Origin: Paracyclopina nana
Taxonomy: Eukaryota; Arthropoda; Copepoda; Cyclopoida; Cyclopettidae
Reading direction: 5' to 3'
DNA: 64,000 bases
NCBI GenBank assembly: GCA_019096065.1
Contig: JAGUCH010000008.1
Coordinates: forward strand, 1,741,001-1,805,000
The notes below the pieces were generated by a model. It was not told where the DNA came from, did no database searches, and worked only from the letters and a program-made list of their open reading frames with translations. Made by a program: the position numbers and the translations under genes. Shown in pieces: positions 37,187 through 49,100 of the stretch (within the stretch, counting starts at the first letter, position 1; each line of letters starts with the position of its first letter).

Positions 37187-40100
37187 GTGAGTTTTGACAC
37201 ATTATTATTTGCCATTTGCCCCCTCCTCGGTCTTGTGTTTGTTGCAAAAAGGGGATTTTTTCAATATCTCCAAAGGAAATGGAAATATCTTTGTCTTTGT
37301 GACTGTGACACACAATTGACAGCAGCAGTTTGAATGCTTTCTAAAATCACACGCCTACTTTGAAAGTGGAATCATGCTTAGTATCATGTCAAAATATTAG
37401 TATTTGATGGCAGTCAAACATGACAGATTTTTTCCCTTTCTTCAATACCTTTTATTTGGTGGCCGGGGTATGCAATCATGTGGGAATTTATGGCAATTAT
37501 GGAGGCAAATTTCACCCTCCAAAAAAAAAAACTTCTTGTCGATTCATTCGTCATTTTTTTGCATTGCCTTTGCGTGTTTGTCAAACATCAGACTTGCTTT
37601 CCTAATTTGCCTGAGAAAGTGTGTGGCGGTGTACCACCACTTATTTCCAGCTCGGTCTCATTGCCATTGATGAGTGAAGCACAGCTCAGATTTTCCTGTA
37701 TTAGCATTTTGAAAAAAGTATCGTAAGCAGGCTTCTTTGCTATTTTCGTGCTTCGAAAACTGAATGATATCTTTCAAAAATAGGACTTTGATAATAGTCA
37801 TAATTAAGTTTCCTTTTGCCACGAATGTCAAGAGGTCTAATTTTGTGACAATCAAAAGTTGGGCTTTGACGTACTATTTCAATTTTATTGATACTTTTTT
37901 AGATGAAAAATTTGAAAGCTTAAGTACTTTCGAAATCAACAATTGGTGAACTGAGTAAGCGGCTCATCATTCATTTGAAAGCCTTTGATCGATGTGAGCA
38001 AGCAAACTGAAGGCTTGATATTTTTTCATTCTTGTGAAATCAAAGACTATTTTATGCGCCTTGAGGACAATCCTAAAATAGATGTGGAATCCCTGAAAAT
38101 GTCTTCTAAGTTGGTATTTTGAGGCATCAGTTTGTGCAATGAATTTTTGACTGCAACCTTTGAGGGAAAAAAGAGCCTTTGTATTATGCCAATCTAGACA
38201 GCCAAGCATAAAATTATCAATCACTTTTTATATATGTACACATATTTGTGTCAAATTGTCCTGTAATGACTAGTCCTGGCCAATATTATAAACCATCACT
38301 CTTGATTTAGCAGAAGCAAAAAAAGCCAAAAAGTTGTGGTGTAGAGTAGCATAGTATAATTTCTGCTGTATAGCTTAGAAGCAGTTTTTCTCAGCAACTG
38401 CTTGACTAATGAAACAAAAGTTGTCGACTTTCTTGTTGCATTCATGGAGTGTCACCTTTCTAAGTCACAAGGTGAATAATTACCTTATTGGAATTTCATA
38501 AAACTGTGAGACAAAGAACAATTTTGTGGGTCTTCCAATTATACCAAAACTGAAAATTTCAAAGGAAAATAAGTAGAGGTGTTTTTTTTTATACTGCAGA
38601 AATATACTAATGATGTTTTGCAGAGACACAAATATTTGTGGGCTTCAAGTTCAGCCTTTAATAAATTGCTTGCTTGTCAGTCTAGCCTATAATCAAATGG
38701 GCATGCAGAAAAAACCTGAGAGCCTTAATTGATGTATGAACGAACAATCCCAATTAATCATGTGCACACATAGTACTAATTTGCCAACATGTGACCTTTG
38801 CATACCCCACCTTAGAAAAGCAGAGGTGTCGAACAAAGATATCATCAGCATAAAATATCAAGCCTTTGTATTGCTTTTGCTAAGCACCCAAAGGCTTTCG
38901 AGTGAAACAATGTCAAGTTACTCAACAGTACAAGCGTTGACATGAAAAGAACTTTGCTTTCTTCCAAAATCTTGGGTGAATGAATGTCGTTGAAAAATAG
39001 TGCAACATTTAACAAATGTTTACTATTATCAATGCCTGTTAACTAAAAGATTGCATTTTTAAGTTACTAGTTAGTTCTTTGGTAGTACTTTGCGCATTAC
39101 TTTTGACGTTTTTTCCATATTTGAATAAAGGCTTGCAAGAAATTTCATTGCTCTTGCCAAAGCAAATGTATGAAAATCTTATTAATGGCAATGAGGCTGA
39201 AAAGACGTTGAACGGAAACCATTTGAGTGAATGGTCACCCCTTTTTTCTTATTCAGCCAGCAGCAAAATTGGCTGGCCTTAGAACTTTTGCAAGACAGAA
39301 TAAAAGATATGAATAGTAGAAAGAGGAAAAAGGAGGTTGAGATTGAGTGGCCTCCAGCTAGATTCATGTACACTTTTGTATGGGGCAGACAAAGAATGGA
39401 AAATCAGGTTTGCTGCCTTCAATATTCTGTTTATCCAGGGAAGAAAGCCAAAAACCTTTTTTAGTATCATTTCTGCTTGTTTTTCATCTTTCCTTTTCTT
39501 CCTTGAGATTTTTTATATCAGTCTCTCTCTCTCTCTCTCAAGAAATGTTCAAATGTTTGCCTTCCAAATTAAAGTGGAAGAGACAGAGAGAGCAAAAAGG
39601 AAAATTCAATAAAGGGAAACATCATGGAGAGCATTTTATTTCAAAAAAAGTTCTGACAAAAAGAAAGCCTCTTTGGCAAAGTTTTCGATTGATTGAAAGT
39701 TGTCACTGGTCAAAAAACAACACAAAAGTTTTTGAAAGCACTAGAAAAGCCAGAAAGAAATTCTCTCCTCTTCTCCCATAAATGTGTGTACAGGAATAAT
39801 TCATGGCATATCATCTGTCTGGATTCCCTTGACATTTGAAATTCAATCTGTTACATGCCATATTCCAATTATTAGCAGAAGAGACTACTATCATGCAAAA
39901 GTGAGAGAGAAGAGCAAATATCACACTAATGGCATTAGTCATAGATAGCAGAAAATGTGTGCAGAAAGTCTAATGAGGCAGATTTCCCATGGCCAGAATA
40001 ATTTGCCCTTTTATGGGGTGATCATCTGCAAATCCCAGTTTAACCTCAATCAACTTGCAATTTGTGAAACTGAAAAATAAACCTCATTACTTTTCAAATT

Positions 40101-43100
40101 GTTTAAACTATTAGATTGTCAAAGTTTGATTATCAAATAGCTGTGCTACTGATTCAGTGCTTTTAAGAAATACACTAGAGATGAGTGCCACATTATGTAA
40201 TAAGGGCTGCTGTGTGGTTAATTCATTGAAATAATTTTGGTTTTTCTGCTGCTTCAGAGGATTACCAGCAAGATCAATACACAGAAAAGGAGAGGGGAGC
40301 ACAGTAAAGTAGCACAGAGGAAAAAACATAACCTCCATTTTGGCATCAATGAGTTGAGAGTAGGCAAAAAAGCAAGCTTCTCATCAGCCCTTGCTTTCAA
40401 GCATGTGATGTGAAGGCCAAAGGGAATTAAAAGAAGGATCTCCTATGGATAAACATGGAGAGCTAGAAAAGGAAAGCAGATACTCTTATTTTTTGCCCTT
40501 CCACAAGATCCAAGATTAAAAACTAGCCATACAGTATGAGGCTCCGAAACTGCACACAGCGGGCTGCTCTGAAGTAGTAAATAAACCGGCCGAATTGGCT
40601 GTAGCACGGTTGCATTTTCGGCGCTGCACCCTGTATATATGTGTATTGATTAGTGTGGCAAAATTAAAGAAATCCTCCTTTTGCCCTAGATTAATGGCCA
40701 TCTCACTCCTGATGATTGGCCAGGAGAGAAAAGGGTCTGCCATATCACGTAGTTGTAGCTTCCATACAGTCCACTTGTGCCATAATTGTCTGAAAGAGGG
40801 TCTGTTGCACACACAAAATGTGTGTGTGTGTGTGTCTCCTTATATTATTAGCTGGAGAATCTAATGAAAATATGCTGGCTGAACGCACACATTAAGACAG
40901 CACCAGCTTTCTTGGGTGCTCATCGGGGCAATAAAGGACTTGGCTAAAGGAGCAAGCTTTTGGGGACATTTTCACTCAGCATGAGACTTGGACACTTTCA
41001 TTGTCTCAGGTTCATCAAACAGTCACCAAGTTTTTGCATTGATTTGCCAAGGCTTTGTGATTCTCCTCCAATGCTATCTGGCGGATCAAAGTTATGCTCC
41101 TCCCCTTTGAAACCAGAGAAGGGCTGGGGAAGGGTTTGAAGAATATGCAAGCATATGTAAATCGCAAAAGGAGAAGGGGGAAGAGTCAGCACAGCCAATG
41201 AAAGTTTTCTGCATCAGCCTCAGCAGCCTCCAGAGGCCCCTTTCGCCGTTCCAAAGTTTGCTCCCTCTCACACACTGGTTTGATCGGTCCACAAAGGAAG
41301 AAAAGCTGGCCCAAAAAAGTCCTTAACAGGCTTTACTGCTATATAGCCAGGGTGTGATTAATGCTGCCCAGCTTAGAGACCATACTTTACTTTATATACT
41401 GGCTAATTAATTGCCTAAACAAACCACACACACTCTGGATCAGACAAAAGACCTTTTCCAGATATAAATGCACAATATGGATGCTTTCTGCAGTGCCAGC
41501 CAGTGTGCCGTTTCGCATTGCATGTATAAAATCGACCAGCCCTGCTTTGCTTGAACATCTATGTAAAAAGGGGACAGAGAGGAGCCTTCGTTGGCTTTGG
41601 CACCACACTAGGCAAACTAGGTTCAAACGAGCTACATTCACATCTGTGTCTTATTCTTTTTTTGAGCATTTGTTTTGAAACGGCATGTTTTTGAAATAGT
41701 GGCAAAAGAATGTTAAAGATAAACATTGGTCAGCATTGGTTTGCATCAAACACAAGTCTAAAAAGAACTTGATTATGCAGAGTCTTTTTGAAAGATGTGC
41801 ATTTTTGGAAAGCCTTTGGAAAGGCTGAAGATAGCTGCAATACATACATATAATCTTCATGCATTTGTTGCGAAACTTGTTGCATTAAAAGTAATGTTCA
41901 CTCTGAGAATTCTGCACAAATGTAGATGCAGCCAATTTTCCACTAGTTTATCCAAAATGAACACCAAACCATTGCAAGCTCCTTGTAGTCCCCTTTTCAC
42001 TGTTACGCTCAAGCCAAACTGAGCTTGCACATACAATGCAAATGAAATGTAATGACATCAGAAACTGCAGTACTTTCTCATGCAAAGAGTGTTCGCAGTG
42101 CCTCATGTGTATACAACATGGTAGCTAGGCTTTCTTGCATATATGTACATGTATATGTATAGGCATGCTAGCTCCCAAGGGACCTTGCATGCATGGTAGT
42201 GGTGTAATCTTGCAGATTTCTCTTCAGCGGAGGGAGGGGCCTATTTCTCGCAAATCCTGGCATACTACTGCAGATTTCAGCCCTGGAATTATGCATGCAG
42301 TCAGGCCATTGCGAAAGCCTTTGAGGCTGGCTCAAAAGAGAGCTGAGAAAGGATGTGTGTGTTCTGCTGCTGCTGCTGATCAATAAATGGCTTGAATGTG
42401 TGTGGCTCAAAATTAGGGGGATCACAAAGTGATAATCTAACCCCATTTTTCCCTTTTAAGCCGTCATTACAAAGTCAGTTTTGACGTGACTAGGTTGGCC
42501 AAAAAATCCCACCATTTGTAATTTCTGCTTTCTTCTTATATGACAGCTTTTTCCTCTTTTAATCATAATTGGCACGTTTAGCTTTCAGCGGACAAACGGA
42601 ATTTAAAACATAAATGCGAAAGCTTCTAATTTATTCCTTAGATGCACATCACATAAATGAATATGCTTTGTTCTTGAATATGCAGCAACTTTTTGGTGTG
42701 TGTGTGAGAAAAAACCAGGAAGAAGAACAAATCTGGGCAATTCTTTTTTCTTTGACAACAAAAGGGCTTGCTCTACTTTTGCTTCAAAGGCTTCTTCTTC
42801 TTCTGGGCTTTCTTCTTCCTCAGAAGAAGCTTGATTAGCCACACACTCACAAGTCTTTGACTATTCATTTGTGGAAATTAGCAGGACCTGAGGCAGGGTT
42901 GGGTATAAACAAAACAGCTGGGACCCAACCGATAATGCGATCACAAAGTGGCTTGCAAAGCAAAGTATTGGATTTCCATAAAAACTATGAAGAAAATGGG
43001 GAAGTAAGAAAAAGAAAAAGGGGCTTTCTTTTTTATTGCCACCCGCATAATGTATGGACATATTGGTGTTTTTTCCTCTTCTTGATTTGCCCCATTCTCA

Positions 43101-46100
43101 GTCCTTACATCAGACTGTGATATTTTAAAACTACATTGGATAATTATTTCGTATTATATTTGAATGGTAGCTTCCGTTGATACCAGGTTTCATGCAGAGT
43201 GAAAATGTTTACGAAGCCAACTCCTTAACTATACAAATGAGCAATGCACAAAGCAGTAAGGGACAAATTTGTGAATATGTCGAATAATTGTCTTTGGCTG
43301 TAGGTGCCTATTACTTATGTGACTTAATGCGACAAGAGTATGCATATTGCATGTAAGCACCACAGCAAAACATGAAGAAAAATGACTATTGCGTTCTTCT
43401 TCGTAATTACAATGCCAAATGTGCGAGCATATTTGTCACCAAACGGGGAAAAAGCTCTGGCTTGCAGTTAGTTAGCTGTTGGCAATTTCAGGCTTTCACA
43501 AACTACCACACTGTGTAATGGAGGTTATTTTGAAAAAAAAACCATTATTGCATTAATATTGTTGCATGGCATACATTAACGAGCCCCTAGCACGTGAAAA
43601 AGCCTCTAAAAGTGGCTAATCTTCCGATCCAGTGAACCTTATGATGTGATGAAACATGAATATGCATGCGTGATCTCATTTGTCAGCTCTGAGATAATGT
43701 TATTGACTTTCCACATGCATTATTCATGTAAATCAACATATAAAAGCACCTCTTAGCAGTGTTTTTACATGGCCTTTTGTGCATCGACTAAATGGAGCTT
43801 AATAATATGCTACAAGAACAAATCTTGCCACTATGGAGCTTTTTTCACAACAGCACCCAAATTGCACCACCATAAACTACATATATGTAGCAGTATGCAG
43901 TTAAGTAGTCTGCAGAATAACTAGTTAGTGTCTAGGGTTTCTCATCTGCTTTCACATATTATTTCTGACATCAGGGGAAATCAGCAAAAACATCTTAAGA
44001 ACGAATCGAATTTCAATTTAGAATTTTTTGCCATTTTAGAGCATGCTTGGATGTGCTGTTTGCATGCAATATGCATTCTCTTGTCCAATCTGGTCACATG
44101 AGGAATAGCAAAGCAAAGCAAAGACAATTATTCGGCCTGTTCACAATGTCGATTTTTCATTCATTTTTTGTACGCTTCTCATTTGGCCAATAAAGGAATT
44201 GGCATAGAAAGCTTTTTGGCCATTTCTGCCAGCATGAAACTAAATATGAATGAAAGTATCTAGTTGCAAAAACAACATAGTCCTCTTTTTCATGAAGATG
44301 CATATATAGTGAAGTCTTTCTTCGACTGCTCCAAAAGCAGCCCTAGTTTAAGACCTCTTCTGCTTGTTGTAGCACCAGAGAAGGAAAAAAATATATATCT
44401 AAGCAGCTAGAATACTACAAATGGCCTACAACAACAGTGTAATGTCTCCCCATTGGACAGTTTGGGAGGCAATCATACATTCCTTTTTCAGGCCAGCTTT
44501 TTTACTGCCTTCCACTGGTGGCAGAGGAGAGCAAGCTGGAGCCTTCTAACCAAGGGCTGTCTGCACTTTTTTGTCTCCCTGAAAAGTAATACTAAGTAGC
44601 AGTCTCCCTAACTCAGCCGAAAAGCCTGAGTTTTTCTGATATCTCTCCCCTACTAGGCTAGCTTAGAGAATGGTGGGAATAAGGAACTTTTTTATTATGG
44701 TCTTCTTCTGGAAAATGGCTCTGAGGGGGGAGGGTGTTATGCATGGCAAGAGACACTTTACATGATAACATCATCTTCTCCTCCATTTCATGTAAAGTGG
44801 CCACCCCTCACCATATTCAAGCTGTGGTTGTCCTCAACTTGTTGCTTATTGTTTTTTCAGACTTCCCTGCCAACAGCAATAGTTCTCCTCCTGCCAGGGA
44901 CCACCAGCAACACCACCAGACCCTACCAGAGCCGACTTATGATCACCATGACCAGTTCCACCCAACGTCTCAGTCTTCAGCTTTAGCTGGAGGTAATAAT
45001 AACTTTGTTTTTTAAAAACAGACTGATCAGAATATTGCTTCATGGTTCAAATTCAGTCTTGGGATCAGATCTATTAGTTTTCAAAAAATATATAGCATAT
45101 CAAATACATGGCCAAATGAAAAGGTAGAGAACAGGGGATTAAGGAAAAGATGGAGAGCAGTTTATTCAAGCTTTTTGCTAAGCTGCAAGATGATTGATGG
45201 GGCCAATTTGTCTATTATGTGTGGGAAATTAGCATCTCTAAGGAAAAGCGTGGCAAGTGCTTTCTCTTTACGCTTTCACGAGGACAAGAGTGAAAGTGAA
45301 AGTCCCTTACCCACGGGCTTTTGTGGCATTAACCCACATTCAGAGCTCTCTCACTCTCCCAGGAGTCTAGACCAGCAATAGACACTACTGCTTTTGTGTG
45401 TGTTATACTGAGCAAATAGCTTGGCCTACTTTCTGTAATAATGGATGTATATCTTGAATATGAGCCCTTTTTTAGGGGGACTATGCTTTATGTATGGAGT
45501 AGAAAAGTCTCTGATTACTCGATGGTTTCCAGCCGAGTTAGCCTAGCCGTTTTTTGCTCATTTCCGCGAGGTATATGAACAAAGAGCCTCCAGAGAGCCT
45601 ATGGCTGCTGCAGGAAAGCTGCTGCTGAGGCTGGCCCTAGCCAGATTACCAATGCATATATTGGTCTTCTGTGGAAATAAAACTCCTTTCTTTCTAGTGT
45701 CGTTAGTGAACAGTACCATCTGTATCTTTATTTAGAAAGCAGCTTGAAATCAAACAATTGACCTTCATCACACATCAGGTCACTTGTCAACTCACTGACA
45801 ACTTGACTTTTCAAAACACTCGTCATCAAACCTTCGAAAATATTTCTAATAATTTGAAGAATTAAATTATTAAAAAATATCAACTATGACATGACTACGA
45901 GAGTAGCATTGCTTTTTCGAAAGCAAGCTTAGCTAACCATGTTTAAGAAAAATGTTCAAGCTTGAATGTACTAATTTCTGTCAGATGTGATCAATCAAAG
46001 CAAGGATGCTGCGCCAATCCCATGCAAGTGAAGTCACTGGGTTTGCTTTTAAGAGCTATCAAGAGCTTTTGAGGGAAATTGAGAAAGGCCTGGCATTTGG

Positions 46101-49100
46101 CAAGGTTGGCTTTATGTATGTACGGCTTTTCTCAGCTTCTAGTATATGGGCAGAGTTCTACATGGTACTCTATATGCAGCCCTTCCACCATCTCTTTTTG
46201 GCAGGCTGTGCAAACTAGGCTCCTCCCCTCCAGAGCTGGCTTTCTACTTGCCAAGCAAGCATCTACTTGCATAAGCCTTCGTTTCAATATTCCATGGCCT
46301 TGAGAAGAGCCTTTTTTCCTGCGCTGCTGCCTCAGCTCAGAAGAATTCTTTGTTTTGCCACTGTCGTAATGCAAAAGCTTTCCAATGTCCAGGCAAAAAA
46401 AGCTGCCTCAGAATGGTGTTTGTTCACCATTAGTGAGGCTTTTGAGTGCATGTGTGTGTTTAGAGTGCGAAACGGATTGAATAATTCAGCCAAACCTGAA
46501 GCTGGCATGCTGCAAGAAGTAGAGAAAATGGCACTAATCCTGCCAACTGGGGAGGAGAAAAGCTCATTCGTAATTGGAAGTGGAGAAACAAAGAAGAACC
46601 TTTTCTTCATAACAATTTTCAGACACATACTCAAGGCTGCTTTCACTTTTTTGCTGGATCATGATAATATCATATCAGCATGATTAGCATCGTTTTTTCC
46701 GCCAAAAAACACACTTTGAGAGCATGTCAGGGTCATGGTTTGAGTACAAATACATTATTGCATCTCAGCGAGTATTTCATCCAAAAAGCAATTAAAAAGC
46801 TCGCGAAAGCTCATACACTGCATGCAGGATAAAAACCTCATTTGGCAACAAAAAGGAAGACAAAAGCTGGCTTGGCTCTACTTTGAGTGGTTATATACCC
46901 AAAGTTAGTAACTTCTATCCACAAAGGCTAGGAAGTCTTAATGACAATGGAGCTCTAGGCAGGCGAATCTTAAGCACGTTCTGCAGAAGCAGCCAGGGAA
47001 TTATGAGGAGCAAATATTTCGAGCCTACACCTTCGTTAATACAATAGGCACGTGCTTGAACTTGGCGAGCTTTAATTACTCCCAGCTAAGTATATACCAG
47101 GGAGAAGTGTAACCCTCTTTACGAAGAAGCCTGGCATGTCCCTTGCAATTGTCACTGAAAAGCTTAATTAAGCTCGATGGTGACTTCATTTTGGCCTGAA
47201 GCATATGCAACCTGTGACATTTTCTCAAATACTTACGTACAAAGCTTTCGATTACATGGAAATGAATATTTGCTAGAAATGAGCCAAATATGATGTGAAA
47301 TTTAAAAGGTTGATCTAGTGAACAAGTGAGCTAATGTGATTCTCCACACACTGGCAGAGGTGAACTTGGTTTTGCCTTTTCCCATTAAATGGAAATGAGA
47401 ATGATCTGTGTCTATATGACATCTTATTGTGGATTTAATGGACTTGCGGAAATTGAGAAACATATCTTTCTGACATAGAAAGCAAGTCTAAGCCCTCACA
47501 TTTAATACTTTTCATCCTTTGCCTGTCATCTCGAGCAGCAGGGGAAGAAGAAGATATTCCATGAAAGAACCAAGCAACAAAAAATGGCGGCTTTGTCCTT
47601 CTTTTGTTGATTCCAATCTTTTCCAGGAGGAGAAGAAGACTCAGCTAAGGAAGATGACGAGGATGAGGACAAGGCCAGAACAGCCTCTGAAGACCCAGAT
47701 GAGGCTGTGGTCGTGGAGGCCAAACGCAGGAGGAAATCACCTCCAGTGCACATCAGTCAAAAGTCACCACCAGCCAGTGAGGACACCACTGAGCACCACC
47801 AGCCCAAGCTGAGCCTCAAGTCTCAGTTTGACCTGGAGCAACCAGCTGGTAGTCCCCCACCTCCCCCACCAAACAGTAGGAAACCTGAGGATGTCTCCAA
47901 TAGCATCCAGTCAGCCCTGGCTGCCCTGCAAGCAGGGCAAATTTCACTGAATCAGCTGTCGATGCAGCTGATGGCTTTAGGGGCAGGTACTGGCTCGCCT
48001 GGCCTGTGGCAGACTCAGCTGGCAGCAGTGGCTGCCAGGCAACTTGCCCAGTCAACTGGGGATAGGCCTGGTATGCCTCCCCTGCCACCACCACCCCTGC
48101 CAATCCCACCTCAAATTTCACCCAATGACATCCAGGCCATTTCGCAGGCTTTGCAGCAGCAGCAGCAAAATATTCAGCAGCACTTGCAAACTTTGCTGCT
48201 ACTTCAACAAACTGCTGGCTCACTTGGTACCATGGGATCCTCCAACAATCCACCTCCATTTATGGGCAACCAGGTAATATTACAGCTTTTAAGGAAAGTA
48301 GCAAAGTACTGGCAAGTATCTCTTTTAGACCCTGCAGGGGCTTCTGGGTAGGCAAAATTCAGGAAACAAGGGCCCCCCTCTACCGCCCAGTTCGTCAGGT
48401 ATGAGCTCAAGGCCCTCAAGGCCTTCTCAAAGTCCCTTGGGAGGACCCAGAATGGCTGTGGGTCCACCTTCACAAATGCCCCCTCAACCACCCCAATCCA
48501 GTTCTCCCTTTGGCCTTTTCGGTGGCCCATCTCACTTGCAGGTAATAATTACTGGCCATTATGCTTGTCATTAGTCTCATTACTTCTTTTTGCCCAAAAA
48601 AGCTTCAGCATGCAATGGCTCAATTGCAGCAAATACAGAAACAGCACGCAAATCATCAGCAACAGCAGCACCATCAACAACATCATCACCAACAACAACA
48701 GCAGCAGCAACAACGCGAAAGAAAGCTAATAGGGCCTCCACCTTTGTCTCTCAATTTACCTATGCCAGGCTCATCTTCCTCATCTGGTGGAGGATCTAGC
48801 TTTGGGGATAGGCCCACCCCCACTAAAGCTCAGCTTACAATGCCTCCTCGCATGAGTCATCACAAGAACCCTGTAATGCTGGTAACACTTAGCCTTATTC
48901 CATCTGCCAAAGCAATCTAATCCAAATATTTTCTAGGGCCAGCCAACTCGATTGGACTTGCCTCCAGAAGAATCAACAGACCTTGAAGAGCTTGAACAGT
49001 TTGCCAAAATGTTTAAGCAGAAGCGAATTAAATTAGGTATGTGCACCTAATGTGGTTACTATAATTAATAGTCTTGACGGGTTTAATTGGAATTCAATTA

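Larger units (their letters stand above)
37187..44860 (+). other. Intron 1 of POU gene A (7.7 kb)
   Basis: No second gene is supported in it. It carries (TC)9 at 39522-39539, a (TG)8 run near 40819-40835, one perfect octamer at 42036-42043, and a 13-bp dimer-type POU motif twice, at 43340-43352 and 44064-44076 in opposite orientation. GCATGC and TATGCA words are frequent from 40 to 45 kb. It is a good place to look for enhancers. Confidence 0.6.

Noticed and set aside
39380..39781. 133-codon plus-strand frame across the (TC)9 tract
   Set aside because: Its Ser/Leu run comes from the microsatellite; length is within chance.
42603..42842. Minus-strand frame with an acidic Glu run
   Set aside because: The Glu run comes from a simple CTT/TTC tract; nothing else supports a gene.
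44505..44525. CTCF-like word CCACTGGTGGCAG
   Set aside because: One base too short between the two core halves.
46267..46683. 138-codon plus-strand open frame in intron 2 of gene A
   Set aside because: Overlaps long frames on the other strand, has no domain or good splice sites in a matching phase.
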